Positions 1 to 9,956 of a DNA stretch of 64,000 nt are shown here, in pieces. Position numbers and translations under genes: made by a program. The stretch comes from Pedobacter roseus. Its GTDB lineage: Bacteria; Bacteroidota; Bacteroidia; Sphingobacteriales; Sphingobacteriaceae. The notes beneath the pieces are model-generated. The model had not been told where the DNA came from. It did no database searches and worked only from the letters and a program-made list of their open reading frames with translations. The stretch is taken from contig NZ_CP060723.1 in assembly GCF_014395225.1 (NCBI RefSeq), forward strand, positions 4,650,001 through 4,714,000, read 5' to 3'. Positions within the stretch are counted from its first letter, which is position 1. Each line of letters begins with the position of its first letter.

Positions 1-347
1 TTTAGAATATAAGCTTTTTCTTCATAAGTCAAAGTATTCCATTCCTGTGTCCCAACAACTTGGTCAACTAAATTATTATATAATACAGTTCCTGATTCAA
101 CTGTAGGCTCTAAGAGTAAGGTTGCTTGACTCTCATCTAAATTTTGAATGTCAGTTGGACTTAAATCATTGAATGGTTGTGGATCAAATGTCGAAGCTAG
201 TACTGTGAGGTAATTTTGTGAATTTTTAGCAATTGATAAATCTTTAATTTCATTTACAGTTGATTTATCGCTCAATATCTGTTCTTTTTTACAGCCATTG
301 ATGATAATTAAAGAAAATAAAAGCGTGAGATAGATTAGTTTTTTCAT
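1..347 (-). CDS. Lipoprotein, unknown function, 3' end outside window
   Basis: Reading down from the ATG at 347 gives an open frame of 115 codons that runs off the left edge. The protein begins MKKLIYLTLLFSLIIINGCKK, a lipoprotein signal with the lipobox Cys at residue 19. The visible remainder is polar and rich in Asn, Thr and Glu, with no domain I recognise. It lies about 155 bases downstream of the DUF4302 gene on the same strand, with a hairpin between, so it may be a separate unit or a read-through member of the SusCD locus. The reading frame is secure; function is unknown. Confidence 0.7.
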   Translation of the reverse strand, partial: MKKLIYLTLLFSLIIINGCKKEQILSDKSTVNEIKDLSIAKNSQNYLTVLASTFDPQPFNDLSPTDIQNLDESQATLLLEPTVESGTVLYNNLVDQVVGTQEWNTLTYEEKAYIL

Positions 348-460
348 TTTTGTTTTTAATTGGTTAGGTGATTTTTATCATTATATAATAATTCTTAATT
401 CGTATTACAATTTAAGTTGATTGATTGTCTTACTAAAGAAAATAAGTTTACCCTAAATAT

Positions 461-484
461 AAGCCCCGAAAATTTCGGAGGCTT
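461..484 (-). terminator. Hairpin after the SusCD operon
   Basis: AAGCC and CCGAAA on the left pair with TTTCGG and GGCTT on the right, with one bulged A. It lies 20 bases past the DUF4302 stop. The tail on the minus strand is AT-rich (TTATATTT) rather than a clean T-run, so termination is probable but not certain. Confidence 0.5.
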
Positions 485-503
485 AAGAGTATTAATTTTG
501 CAA

Positions 504-1862
504 TTAGTTTTTAATGGCTACGCCATAATAAAAATTAGTAGGATCACTAACCTTATATAAACCAGCCAAACCAGAAACTGAAGAGTTCGAACTCACCACC
601 CAGTCTAATTTAAACGTTGGAGCTGTAATGAAATAATTTTTAATTGCAGTAACTACCCAACCATTATTCCAGTTGGCATTCGAAGCCGAAGGAACATAGT
701 TAGATAATGTAATGATATCATCATTAATTGTATAAGTGTATGATGCATCAGCTAAATACCTGGTAGTACCCGAAACAAACCAAACTTCCAATTTAGCTGT
801 TGTAGCTGTTAGCAATCTAAATTGCATCGACTCCATTGAAACATTATTCAAGTCGTAACTAGCAATTTGAGATGTCCATAATGCATTCCATCCAGAAGTA
901 ACACCTAGAGGGAGATTTCTACCGGTAATCATAATTCCGTTGTATGCCCCATTATATTTAAATAATGTTTTAAATGCCAGTAATGGTGTAGGGTTACTTT
1001 TAATAATGTATTCCTTACCTGTAGAATCATAAAGTGCCAGGGTAGTTGCATCTTTCCATGCAAATTTAACGAATGTTACTCCCTGATATACCAAACCAGA
1101 ACCCAATAAATCCATAGCATCTACCTTAAAGGCAAATTTGGCAATACCTGAAGCAGTAGTTACACCATCTGCCAATAAACCCGTAAAACTTACCCGCTTA
1201 CCCGACGACATATTGTTTGATGCATTAACAGAAATCCCGGCTTTTAGCGTGGTCGAACCGGATACAATTTCAATATAGGGATTAGCAGTAGTTGTAAAAA
1301 AAGTTTTAAACTTATCAATTGCTGTTTTATAACTTCCGGCAACATAGGCTGCTTTTTGAGCTGCGGTTGCCTTAACCAATACCAATGGCTGACGGAATTG
1401 ACGCCCAACCATAATTAAGCTATCAGGAGTTGACCGAACATAAGTAAACTCAACATCCGATGAAAAACCACTTCCCTGTACGCCACCAAAAACAGCTCCC
1501 TTTGGATCTTGAAGAACCGATAGGTAATTGTAGGTATCAAATGATAAAGAAGCTCCCAAACCAGATGTAACCCTATAGGTAGATGTAGCGGCAGTTGCCA
1601 TTGCAACATCCGAAATATCACTGTACATGGTCACTTTCTGATCTGCAGTAAAATCCATATAAAAACCGTAACCACCACCTGCAGAGGTAGGTAATGTAGC
1701 AATCCATCCGTTTGGAGCTGAAGTAAGTGTGGTGTTTACCAAATTAATGGCATCACCTATTCTATCCTCCGGACTTTTATCAAAAACTGACTCGAAAGAG
1801 GATTTCTTACACCCGGCAAATACAACCAGGGTTAAAAGAAATAGATATAATATTTTTTTCAT
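504..1862 (-). CDS. DUF4302 domain lipoprotein
   Basis: 452 residues. The N-terminus MKKILYLFLLTLVVFAGCKK is a lipoprotein signal with the lipobox Cys at residue 18. The segment around residues 28-70 (PEDRIGDAINLVN, then NGWIATLP and GGGYGFYMDF) is the typical opening of the DUF4302 family, which is found in Bacteroidota SusCD-type loci. The rest is predicted beta-rich. It follows the metallohydrolase lipoprotein by 10 bases and is probably the last gene of the SusC-SusD-metallohydrolase-DUF4302 operon. Family members have no defined activity; a surface accessory role in substrate capture is inferred from context. Confidence 0.8.
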   Translation of the reverse strand: MKKILYLFLLTLVVFAGCKKSSFESVFDKSPEDRIGDAINLVNTTLTSAPNGWIATLPTSAGGGYGFYMDFTADQKVTMYSDISDVAMATAATSTYRVTSGLGASLSFDTYNYLSVLQDPKGAVFGGVQGSGFSSDVEFTYVRSTPDSLIMVGRQFRQPLVLVKATAAQKAAYVAGSYKTAIDKFKTFFTTTANPYIEIVSGSTTLKAGISVNASNNMSSGKRVSFTGLLADGVTTASGIAKFAFKVDAMDLLGSGLVYQGVTFVKFAWKDATTLALYDSTGKEYIIKSNPTPLLAFKTLFKYNGAYNGIMITGRNLPLGVTSGWNALWTSQIASYDLNNVSMESMQFRLLTATTAKLEVWFVSGTTRYLADASYTYTINDDIITLSNYVPSASNANWNNGWVVTAIKNYFITAPTFKLDWVVSSNSSVSGLAGLYKVSDPTNFYYGVAIKN

Positions 1863-1872
1863 AATTAAAGTC

Positions 1873-3255
1873 TTATAATGTTTGACCTAATGCCCCATAA
1901 AAGTAATTAGTAGGTGTCCCGCTTAAATAAAATCCTCCATAACTATTAAAGTTGTCGGCATTAATAGAAGCTGGCAACCAAGCTGCAATGAACGTTTTGC
2001 CTGTTAGATATGCCTGAATAGTATTTGTAAAAGAGGCAGTAAATAGTGCTCCATTACTAAATGTTGTACCAGTACCATTGGCTACTTTAGTAAATGTTAC
2101 AGCTCCTGTAGTTGCATTAACAGTGTAGTTAAATGAATAATCACCAAAATACTGTGTTGTTGCATTAGAAAATGCTGCCCGTACTGTCAATACAGTAGCT
2201 GATTCAAATCTCATCTGAATATAATCAAGATGATATTTTTGTGTTGCATTAGCAGCTAAAACCGCAGCCTTGAATGTATTGTAAGGCGTCGCAAAATCTG
2301 AAGAAATACCATTATCAGCATAAATTGGACTTTCTAAATTAATAGTCATTGTTTTAAACAAATTCTGTCCCATCCAATAAGGAAAACTTGCAGGAGCATA
2401 TTTATATTGATTTCTTACCACATTTTGTACTTCCTGCTGCAATTTTCTGAAATCGACACCCAGGTTAATGGTGAAATATTGTACCACACTAGCCTCTTTA
2501 GCTTTCAGGGCAGCTTTACCAACAGCAGATGCTGCATTTGCCCTTGCATCAAACCAGGCTTGGCCAAATACTAACAAATGAGAGGTCATTTCAGCAAAAT
2601 CCTCAACCGGCTCGCTCGATGCATAAGGTGTTACATATCCGTTGTCTCTGGCGGTAGCATCAGCTACAGTTGTCCAGGTTGCATTATAAGTTGATTTTGT
2701 GATATTCTGAAAATCAGCAGGCATTGGTACCTGTTGATTCAAAATGTGCGTAAACTCGTGATGAATGGTTTTTAATTTTCCAACCACAAGAGCAGCATCA
2801 TTTACGTTAAAATTATTAACATCATAAATGGTAACACGCCTACCCGCTGATGCAGTAGCCAAAATCATTGATCCATCGGTTTGGTAAGCACCAGATCCAA
2901 ACATTATCCACTCTTTTGGTATACTCTTTTTGATAAAAGTAACGCCAGCAATTTTCCGATAGGGCAAAATGAAACCATCAAGTACAGTTTGCATCTGTGG
3001 TCTTACTTGTGCAGTATTACTAGGGGCAACATTTTTATCATTATCGTAATAATACCTGGTGTAACGATAAATCACGTCCATATTATACTCATCCAAAAAT
3101 GTTGTTTTTAACCAGGCATCTAAATCTGTATTTGCAACAGGATTATCAATATTGTATTTAGTTAAATCAACATTAAGCGCCGCTTCTTTACGGCATGAAA
3201 CCATCATACCAAGAAGAGCGATAAAGCTTAAGGTTTTAAATATATTTCTTTTCAT
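1873..3255 (-). CDS. SusD-linked zinc metallohydrolase lipoprotein
   Basis: 460 residues with a lipoprotein signal ending in Cys21 (GMMVSCRK). The motif HHEFTHIL, following KLKTI, is an HExxH zinc site, and EPVEDFAEM further on could supply the third ligand. This matches the substrate import-associated zinc metallohydrolase lipoproteins that travel with SusC/SusD pairs in Bacteroidota. The C-terminal 150 residues are beta-rich and end in a segment (FYGALGQTL) like the end of the neighbouring DUF4302 protein (FYYGVAIKN), suggesting a shared C-terminal domain. It lies 11 bases after susD. The likely role is surface processing of a peptide or protein-linked substrate; the substrate is unknown. 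Confidence 0.85.
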   Translation of the reverse strand: MKRNIFKTLSFIALLGMMVSCRKEAALNVDLTKYNIDNPVANTDLDAWLKTTFLDEYNMDVIYRYTRYYYDNDKNVAPSNTAQVRPQMQTVLDGFILPYRKIAGVTFIKKSIPKEWIMFGSGAYQTDGSMILATASAGRRVTIYDVNNFNVNDAALVVGKLKTIHHEFTHILNQQVPMPADFQNITKSTYNATWTTVADATARDNGYVTPYASSEPVEDFAEMTSHLLVFGQAWFDARANAASAVGKAALKAKEASVVQYFTINLGVDFRKLQQEVQNVVRNQYKYAPASFPYWMGQNLFKTMTINLESPIYADNGISSDFATPYNTFKAAVLAANATQKYHLDYIQMRFESATVLTVRAAFSNATTQYFGDYSFNYTVNATTGAVTFTKVANGTGTTFSNGALFTASFTNTIQAYLTGKTFIAAWLPASINADNFNSYGGFYLSGTPTNYFYGALGQTL

Positions 3256-3266
3256 AACAGTATATT

Positions 3267-4745
3267 TTATCTAGGATTTAATGGTACTCCAGAAAGTTTT
3301 GCTTCTTCAGGAATTTGGAACAAACGACGGTTATCATCAGCACCTAAGGTCATCGAGCCTTCTACTCCATTTTCTAAGGTATTATGAACTACAGGCAAGT
3401 GATTTCTCAATAAATCCATCCACCGCATACCCTCCTGTAAAAACTGTGCTTTTTTAATGCTTAATATCAACTTGACAATTCCATCTGTCATATCCGTAGT
3501 GTTATAAAAGCTTGCTACTCTAGCTTGGGTTACTACATCACTACCAGCATTATACCCACTTACCGTATTGGCCAGGATTATATTTACATCTTTTAATGCA
3601 TTATCAAACTGACCCAGTTTAGCATAGGCTTCGGCCCTGTTTAATAAGGCCTCATCCGTAGTTAATAGTGGGGCCATTAAATATGGATAGCCAATCTGTG
3701 CAACCTGATCTGTGATAAAGAAATATTCGTAATACTTATAAGTGGTATAATTTGGAGCTCCATAAGAAAGGATTTTATTTGCATAAGCCTTTCCGGTAAT
3801 GTTACCCGATACGCCACCTGCTGCAAACATTTTCACCAAATTCTGTCCATACCCATACCTTGGGCTGGTTAATCTTTGATAAGCTGAATACTGATTTGCA
3901 AGTAACAGGTTAGCTTTTAAATCAGATCTTGTATAGGCAGCTCTGTAATCAGCAGTACTTAATGCCGCAAGTGTCGAATTTACCGGTCTTACTATCGAAG
4001 TATAATCTCCTCCGGCTGTTACCAGGTTAGCATGATCAATAGCTTTTTGCCAATCACCTTTAAACAGGTAAAAACGGGATGCAAAAGCATGGGCAGCAGC
4101 TGGTGTAAAGTGATATTTTGGTACCGAATAGGCACTGGCTGATAATAATGCAATCCCTTCATTCAGATCTTTTTCGATTTTATCGTAAGTAGATTGAACT
4201 GTACCTCTCTCGTAAGGCTGGATCACCTTAGTTTCGGGAGTGGTTACATAAGGGATACCAGGCGAACTATTGGCTCCACCAATGGTATATTCTTTGGCGA
4301 AAAACGTAACCAACATAAAGTGGGCATAAGCTCTTGCCACCAAAGCTTCGCCTTTGTATGGCAAAACAGCATTTCCGAAGTTGTTCTGCTCAATAGCCTG
4401 CAAAGCCTGATTTGCTGCTGCAATACCTGCATAACAACCATTCCAGTAATTGGTTGAACTTCCTGTACTTGCACCAACAAAATCCTTCCAAAAATAAGGT
4501 AATGTAGACACATCGTCTGTTGAACCAACACCGCTTCCTTTATCTTCTGCATTATCAGAAGCAGCCTCTGTAAATGTATAATAATCGTACTGTGGGTAAG
4601 CAGTTGCAACCAGTTGCGCTACCTTTGATACCGAGTTAATTTCTGTTCTATTATCGGGTTCTTTATCTAAGTACTTATTACACGATTGTGCCGTAAGTAA
4701 AAGAGGTAGCCCAAATAATAAAAATTGTATTTTGTTTAATTTCAT
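3267..4745 (-). CDS. SusD/RagB family nutrient-binding lipoprotein
   Basis: 492 residues, the usual SusD length. The signal MKLNKIQFLLFGLPLLLTAQSCNKYLDKEP has its lipobox Cys at residue 22 followed by the family hallmark NKYLDKEP. TPR-like helices (YKGEALVARAYAHFMLV, LLNRAEAYAKLGQFDNALKDVN) and the C-terminal RRLFQIPEEA are typical. SusD proteins cap the SusC barrel at the cell surface and bind the incoming ligand. It begins 12 bases after the SusC stop, so the pair is co-transcribed. No glycosidase lies nearby, so the ligand need not be a glycan; the metallohydrolase next door points to peptides or proteins. Confidence 0.93.
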   Translation of the reverse strand: MKLNKIQFLLFGLPLLLTAQSCNKYLDKEPDNRTEINSVSKVAQLVATAYPQYDYYTFTEAASDNAEDKGSGVGSTDDVSTLPYFWKDFVGASTGSSTNYWNGCYAGIAAANQALQAIEQNNFGNAVLPYKGEALVARAYAHFMLVTFFAKEYTIGGANSSPGIPYVTTPETKVIQPYERGTVQSTYDKIEKDLNEGIALLSASAYSVPKYHFTPAAAHAFASRFYLFKGDWQKAIDHANLVTAGGDYTSIVRPVNSTLAALSTADYRAAYTRSDLKANLLLANQYSAYQRLTSPRYGYGQNLVKMFAAGGVSGNITGKAYANKILSYGAPNYTTYKYYEYFFITDQVAQIGYPYLMAPLLTTDEALLNRAEAYAKLGQFDNALKDVNIILANTVSGYNAGSDVVTQARVASFYNTTDMTDGIVKLILSIKKAQFLQEGMRWMDLLRNHLPVVHNTLENGVEGSMTLGADDNRRLFQIPEEAKLSGVPLNPR

Positions 4746-4757
4746 AATAATTATTTT

Positions 4758-7700
4758 TTAGAATCCAACCTTTAATGATAATGTATATTGTTTAGGGATT
4801 GGTAAAGCCACCCCGCCATTTCCGAAAAATTCAGGATCTTGTCCGTTTAAACGTTTATCAGAGTATAATAAAGCAATGTTATTTCCAATAAGAGATACTG
4901 TTGCATTCGACATGTGGAATTTGGCAGCAAGTTTCTTAGGAATATCGTAGCTTAACGAGATTTGTTTAAACCTGATATAATCTCCTTTTGCAACACGCTC
5001 GCTCGAAAAATTATATAGGTTATATGGGTAACGGGCATCTATGGTTGCACCATCCGACTCTTTAACAAGTCTTGCCGCAGTATAAGCATCCAACAAAGCC
5101 GGAACAGTTGTAAAAGCCTCATCACCAGGCTGGATCCATCTGTTCAGCATCGATTTAGACATTGAATACAGATCGGGATAGGTAGAAGAAAATGTTTGCG
5201 CTAAACGGATGTAGTTACCAGCGGCAAAAGTAAATAAAGCAGAAAGACCAAATCCTTTATACCTGAACTGGTTATAAAAACCTCCGGTAAGTGTTGGGTC
5301 TATTGGGCCTTCATATTTAAGATAACCAATATCCGTGCTCTGTAAATTTACATAAGTGGTACGTACACCTTTTTCGTCAATATAATATGGATAGCCATAA
5401 TTATGATCCAAGCCGGCAAATTGAATTGAATATAATCCTGCCTGAGCATGACCAACCAATGCACCACCATTATCATCAACCAGGCTAAAAATATTTGGGT
5501 TAACTTCTAAAGAGGTAATTTCGTTTTTATTAAAAGCAAAGTTGAACTGGGTTCTCCATCTAAAATCCTCTTTATTAATGGCATTACCAGCAATAGTAAA
5601 CTCTACACCATGAGCTTTCATTTTACCATAATTGGCTGTTTTGGTAAACTCACCACCAATACCAGATGTATTAATGCTACCAATTAAATCGTATATATTT
5701 CTTCTATACACATCAACGGTTACATTTAACCTGTCTTTTAAGAATGTTAAATCAGCACCGATATTTGCCTCTTTCAATTTTTCCCAGGTTAACTCATCAT
5801 TGGCTAAACTCGAAATGTAGGTAACTGTTTCTTTTTCGTTATCGTATGGTCTTCTCGAAATTTGGTTGTAATAAACAGCAGCAGAGTTATTGGCATTACC
5901 AATGTTTGCTACTAAACCATAAGTTGCCCTGATACGTGCTGATGTGAATATATCGTTTTTAGGCCAAAAGTTTTCCTGATCGATATTCCATGCACCAGAA
6001 ATGTTCCAGGTTGGTAACCATCTTGCAGTTCTGCTTTTACCCATCAGGTTAGATCCATCATAACGGGTTGTTGCGTTAAAGCTATATTTATCTTTATAAG
6101 CATAAGCCGCCCTTAAAGCAAATGCAGCAAAACGGTCGGCACCTACACTCATACCGTAATATGGCGCACCGGCTTCCTGTCCCTTTTTAAAGTAGTTGTA
6201 ATTGGCATTAACAATACCACCATTATCATATTGATAACCCACACCATCAAAATTTGATGTTTGTCTGTCGATATAACGAACCTCCATTGATCCGAAAACG
6301 TTCAATTTATGAACCTCGGCAATTGTTTTATTAAACTCTAAGTTCTGTCTGAAATAATAATTTTTTAAATTATCATAGTTCACATTGTAGAAACCACCTT
6401 GCGGTAAAGTTACAATTGGATATGCCGAGAAATCGTCGGGATTTTGATACAGGAATGGATTGCTACCCATTACAGTTGGATCGTTAGCTCCGGCCCTGAA
6501 AGCCATTGCCATATTGGAGTTTTCTTTGATGTAATGCTGACGATCAGTTTTAGCAAAACGGTAAGCTCCATCAACAGAATAAGTTAAACTCGGAATAATT
6601 TTATATTTAATCCCACCCTGAACTTTAAAATCGATTTGGCCTAAGGTTAAATAGTTATTTTCTAACTCATTTAAAATGTTAAATGGCGCATAATTTCTGG
6701 TAAAATACTCCAAACTTCCGTCTTGATTATAAGGTGTTACAGCTCTGCTGGTGTTTAAAGCATACGAATAAGGGTTAATATCGAAATCTCTCGAGAAAGT
6801 TCCATAAACCGGGTCAGAGTTTCTTGTTAAAGTACCTGGCGCACGTTGATCACGTACTGATCCGTTTGCCAGTAACTCTACACTTAATTTATCGCTCATT
6901 TTCCAATTAAGCCTAAAATTACCTGTAAAGCGGTCTACCGAGTTACCTATTGTTTGTCCGCTATCATGTAAATACGATGTCGAAGCATAAGTTTGAAATT
7001 TCTCTGTACCAGAGGTAACACTTAACGAATGCTCTTGAAGCAGCGAGTTCTTAAACAAAACATCAAACCAATCGGTATTGGCATTGGCATATCTTTCTAA
7101 GTATTTTGTGCGGCTTAAAACATCATTTTTCAATTCATAGGTATTGGTAGTTGCATCATAATTGTATAAAGCAGCATACATTTTACCAAAAGGACCAACG
7201 TTTGCGCCTTTAGTTGATGTTTGTTGGAAAAATCCTTTATTCTCAAGTTCCAGGTTAATCGACATTTGGTCGGCAGAATTTAAAATGTCGAACTGCGAAT
7301 AATCTGGTTTTAAGTAAGTGGTAAAGTTACCTGTATAACTAACGCGTGGGGCACCTTCAGTTTGGCGGCCTTTTTTAGTTGTTACCACAATAACCCCGTT
7401 CATGGCACGTGCACCATACATGGCCGTAGCGGCAGCATCCTTTAAAATATTGAAACTCTCGATATCATCAGGGTTTAAACCCGCAACTGAAGAGCCGATT
7501 AATGTATTCGCATCACCTGTTGATAGTGCATCGTTGGAAATATTTACAACATCCTCCAGGATAATACCATCAACCACCCAAAGCGGCTTGTTATCGCCGG
7601 ATATTGAAGTTGCACCCCGAACACGGATTTTAGGAGCAGCACCAAAAGTACCCGAAACGTTCTGAACAGATACACCGGCAACCTGGCCCTCTAACATGCG

Positions 7701-8450
7701 GCTGATATCTGGAACACCGTTTCGTTGAGAATCTTCTGCTTTAACCAACGTTGAAGAACCCGTAAACAATTTTCTGTCTAACTGTTGATAACCAGTAGAA
7801 ACTACGTTTACCTCCCTTAATTGCGCTGCATCTTCTTCTAATGTAACATTAACCAAAGTTTTAGAGCCTACCTGAACTTCTAATGTTTTGTAGCCGATAT
7901 AACTAAAAACCAAAGTTGCATTTTCTTTAACAGAGATTAAGTATTCACCAGCACCATTGGTTGATACAGCATTGGCTACCCCCTTTTCGCGTACACTAAC
8001 GCCTGGTAAAATACCTCCGTTTTTATCGCGTACTTTACCCGAAACCTTTACAGCTATAAAATAACCAATCACTTTATCTAAAATAGATTTTTCGGTCGGT
8101 TTTATTAAAATGGTCTTATCTTCAATGGTATAGGTTAAATCTTTACCCGCGATGATTTTCGCCATTACCTCTTCTATGGTCGAATTGCTAAAATTTGCGT
8201 TAAAAGTAGTTGTACTGCTAATCTTGCTGGTTGATAACAATACATCGTAACCAGATTGCAGCCTGATTTCTTTGAACATTTTCTCTAATGTTACATTCCT
8301 TTCCTTTAATGTAACCAACTGGCCGAATGAAGCTGCACTTACCTGCATTAAAGAGGCAAGCAGTATGACCGTAACTAACTTCATAATCAATAGCAATTTA
8401 GGTATGTAGCGTCGATGCGTACATAAAATTCCAATATAAATTTTGTACAT
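4758..8450 (-). CDS. SusC/RagA TonB-linked outer membrane transporter with STN domain
   Basis: 1230 residues. It has an extended N-terminus and signal, then an STN (secretin/TonB short N-terminal) domain at about 50-115 (VTLEKMFKEIRLQSGYD). A carboxypeptidase-regulatory-like domain follows at about 134-212 (VSGKVRDKNGGILPGVSV), then the plug (RVRGATSISGDNKPLWVVDGI; AATAMYGARAMNGVIVVTTKKG) and the 22-strand barrel. STN-bearing SusC proteins signal to a FecR anti-sigma factor, and a FecR and ECF sigma gene lie directly upstream, so ligand uptake probably induces this operon. The start at MYKIYIG is chosen because this leader recurs in Pedobacter SusC proteins. It is separated from fecR by 282 bases that contain a hairpin. 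Confidence 0.93.
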   Translation of the reverse strand: MYKIYIGILCTHRRYIPKLLLIMKLVTVILLASLMQVSAASFGQLVTLKERNVTLEKMFKEIRLQSGYDVLLSTSKISSTTTFNANFSNSTIEEVMAKIIAGKDLTYTIEDKTILIKPTEKSILDKVIGYFIAVKVSGKVRDKNGGILPGVSVREKGVANAVSTNGAGEYLISVKENATLVFSYIGYKTLEVQVGSKTLVNVTLEEDAAQLREVNVVSTGYQQLDRKLFTGSSTLVKAEDSQRNGVPDISRMLEGQVAGVSVQNVSGTFGAAPKIRVRGATSISGDNKPLWVVDGIILEDVVNISNDALSTGDANTLIGSSVAGLNPDDIESFNILKDAAATAMYGARAMNGVIVVTTKKGRQTEGAPRVSYTGNFTTYLKPDYSQFDILNSADQMSINLELENKGFFQQTSTKGANVGPFGKMYAALYNYDATTNTYELKNDVLSRTKYLERYANANTDWFDVLFKNSLLQEHSLSVTSGTEKFQTYASTSYLHDSGQTIGNSVDRFTGNFRLNWKMSDKLSVELLANGSVRDQRAPGTLTRNSDPVYGTFSRDFDINPYSYALNTSRAVTPYNQDGSLEYFTRNYAPFNILNELENNYLTLGQIDFKVQGGIKYKIIPSLTYSVDGAYRFAKTDRQHYIKENSNMAMAFRAGANDPTVMGSNPFLYQNPDDFSAYPIVTLPQGGFYNVNYDNLKNYYFRQNLEFNKTIAEVHKLNVFGSMEVRYIDRQTSNFDGVGYQYDNGGIVNANYNYFKKGQEAGAPYYGMSVGADRFAAFALRAAYAYKDKYSFNATTRYDGSNLMGKSRTARWLPTWNISGAWNIDQENFWPKNDIFTSARIRATYGLVANIGNANNSAAVYYNQISRRPYDNEKETVTYISSLANDELTWEKLKEANIGADLTFLKDRLNVTVDVYRRNIYDLIGSINTSGIGGEFTKTANYGKMKAHGVEFTIAGNAINKEDFRWRTQFNFAFNKNEITSLEVNPNIFSLVDDNGGALVGHAQAGLYSIQFAGLDHNYGYPYYIDEKGVRTTYVNLQSTDIGYLKYEGPIDPTLTGGFYNQFRYKGFGLSALFTFAAGNYIRLAQTFSSTYPDLYSMSKSMLNRWIQPGDEAFTTVPALLDAYTAARLVKESDGATIDARYPYNLYNFSSERVAKGDYIRFKQISLSYDIPKKLAAKFHMSNATVSLIGNNIALLYSDKRLNGQDPEFFGNGGVALPIPKQYTLSLKVGF

Positions 8451-8570
8451 TTAATAGTCTGTTTTTTTTTGCGAAGCGCAATGAAGTTTGGAAGCTAAAA
8501 AAGCGTTTCGCGGGTTATCCAAGAAATAATTGATTTTTAATCGATTCCGGCTTACGGAATAGCTAAACAG

Positions 8571-8607
8571 ATAATAAAGGGGGTGTTGCAAGCACTCCTT
8601 TTATTAT
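8571..8607 (-). terminator. Hairpin in the fecR-susC gap
   Basis: The arms 8571-8585 and 8593-8607 can form a 15-bp stem with two wobble pairs and a 7-base loop (TTGCAAG). The stem ends are AT-rich on both sides, as in bidirectional terminators. It would separate the regulator transcript from susC. A second small dyad ATTCCG/CGGAAT lies at 8544-8560. Nothing else is evident in 8451-8732; the susC promoter must lie in this gap. Confidence 0.5.
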
Positions 8608-8732
8608 TCATTCATCTTTGAATGGTCAGGAGTTTTGTCGAGGTCTAATCATAATTTGTTAGGGTTAGGTTAAGTTGATTATGTTGTTTTATTTTTAGAG
8701 ATAAAGGTTAGTTAAGCCTCCATCTGTTCTCA

Positions 8733-9893
8733 TTATTCTTTGTAGACAATTACTTTATTGCCTTTGATATCAAAACGCACTTCACCAGTCTGTTCGAACT
8801 TGGTCAGCACTTTTGATATTTTTTCGAAACGGCTTACCGTTCCATAATACATCACCTCTTTTGCAGCTGGATCAGCATATTCTATTTCTACGTTATACCA
8901 ACGGGCCACTTTTCGCAAAATGCTTTCTTGTTTTTCATTATTAAACATGAAATAGCCGTTCTTCCAGGCAATAGCTTCATCCAAGTCAACACCTTTTACA
9001 TTAATGCCCGAAACGGATACGATAGATTGCTCTCCTGGTTTAAGTATTTCACTTTGGCTAGTACTACCGTGCGATACACGCACACTTCCTTCCAACAGGG
9101 TTGTTTTGGTTACGACTTCGTCGTAATAGCTGTTGATATTAAAGTGTGTACCTAATACCTCAACAGATTGTTTATCTGTTTCTACGATAAAAGGATGTGC
9201 AGCATTTTTGGCAACTTCAAAATAGGCTTCACCATTTAATTTAACGATACGCTGTTTTGCCGTTCCTATATTTAAGGGATATTGAATAGAAGAAGCGGCA
9301 TTAAGCCAAACTGTCGACCCATCAGGTAAACGAATCTGCCATTCGCCCCCATTTGGGGTTGATATGGTATTTAACTGGGTATCTTCAACATTTTCTGATT
9401 CGGCAATATTATATACCAATTGCCCATCGGCCGTTTTGGTGATGGATAAACCCGCTTCTTTTGCAATATCACCAGTAGTAGCGTCAGAAAGTGAAATCTT
9501 TTTTCCATCGGCCAAAGTTAAGATGGCCTTGTTTTTACCAGGCGCAACATCTGTAGCGAACACGTGCTCTTTCTTTTTATTTAAGGAAATATAAGCTCCA
9601 AAAGAGAAGGTAATAAATACAACGGCTGCAGCAGCCCATTTGAAGGTATTCATTAAAATCCGACGAGGCGAGCGACCAGGTTTATCTACAGTAAGAATTT
9701 TATTTAGAACGGGATTCCATTTTTCATCAACAACATCAGCAGCATATTCTTCCTCTGCGATAATCATTTTCGTGATTTCACCGGTAAGGATTGAATTGCC
9801 ATTCTCAGCCATAGCTAAGAGTTCTTCTCTTTCTGCCGGGCTTAATGTTTTAGCTGTAAATTGTTGTAATAGATAAAGTATACGTTCTTCCAT
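8733..9893 (-). CDS. FecR family anti-sigma factor
   Basis: 386 residues. The cytoplasmic N-terminal anti-sigma part covers about 1-80, with one membrane segment at about 84-104 (FKWAAAAVVFITFSFGAYISL). The FecR domain in the periplasm at about 175-270 contains NGGEWQIRLPDGSTVWLNAAS and RIVKLNGEAYFEVAKNAAHPF, both diagnostic. A C-terminal DUF4974-like domain (ESILRKVARWYNVEIEY) resembles an STN fold. It should hold the ECF sigma factor until the STN domain of the downstream SusC signals that ligand is bound. It lies 63 bases after the sigma gene on the same strand. Confidence 0.93.
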   Translation of the reverse strand: MEERILYLLQQFTAKTLSPAEREELLAMAENGNSILTGEITKMIIAEEEYAADVVDEKWNPVLNKILTVDKPGRSPRRILMNTFKWAAAAVVFITFSFGAYISLNKKKEHVFATDVAPGKNKAILTLADGKKISLSDATTGDIAKEAGLSITKTADGQLVYNIAESENVEDTQLNTISTPNGGEWQIRLPDGSTVWLNAASSIQYPLNIGTAKQRIVKLNGEAYFEVAKNAAHPFIVETDKQSVEVLGTHFNINSYYDEVVTKTTLLEGSVRVSHGSTSQSEILKPGEQSIVSVSGINVKGVDLDEAIAWKNGYFMFNNEKQESILRKVARWYNVEIEYADPAAKEVMYYGTVSRFEKISKVLTKFEQTGEVRFDIKGNKVIVYKE

Positions 9894-9956
9894 ATAAAGA
9901 TTCTGATACTAAGAAGCCGCAAAAGAAAATTAGGACTATCGGAATTTAATTTTTTT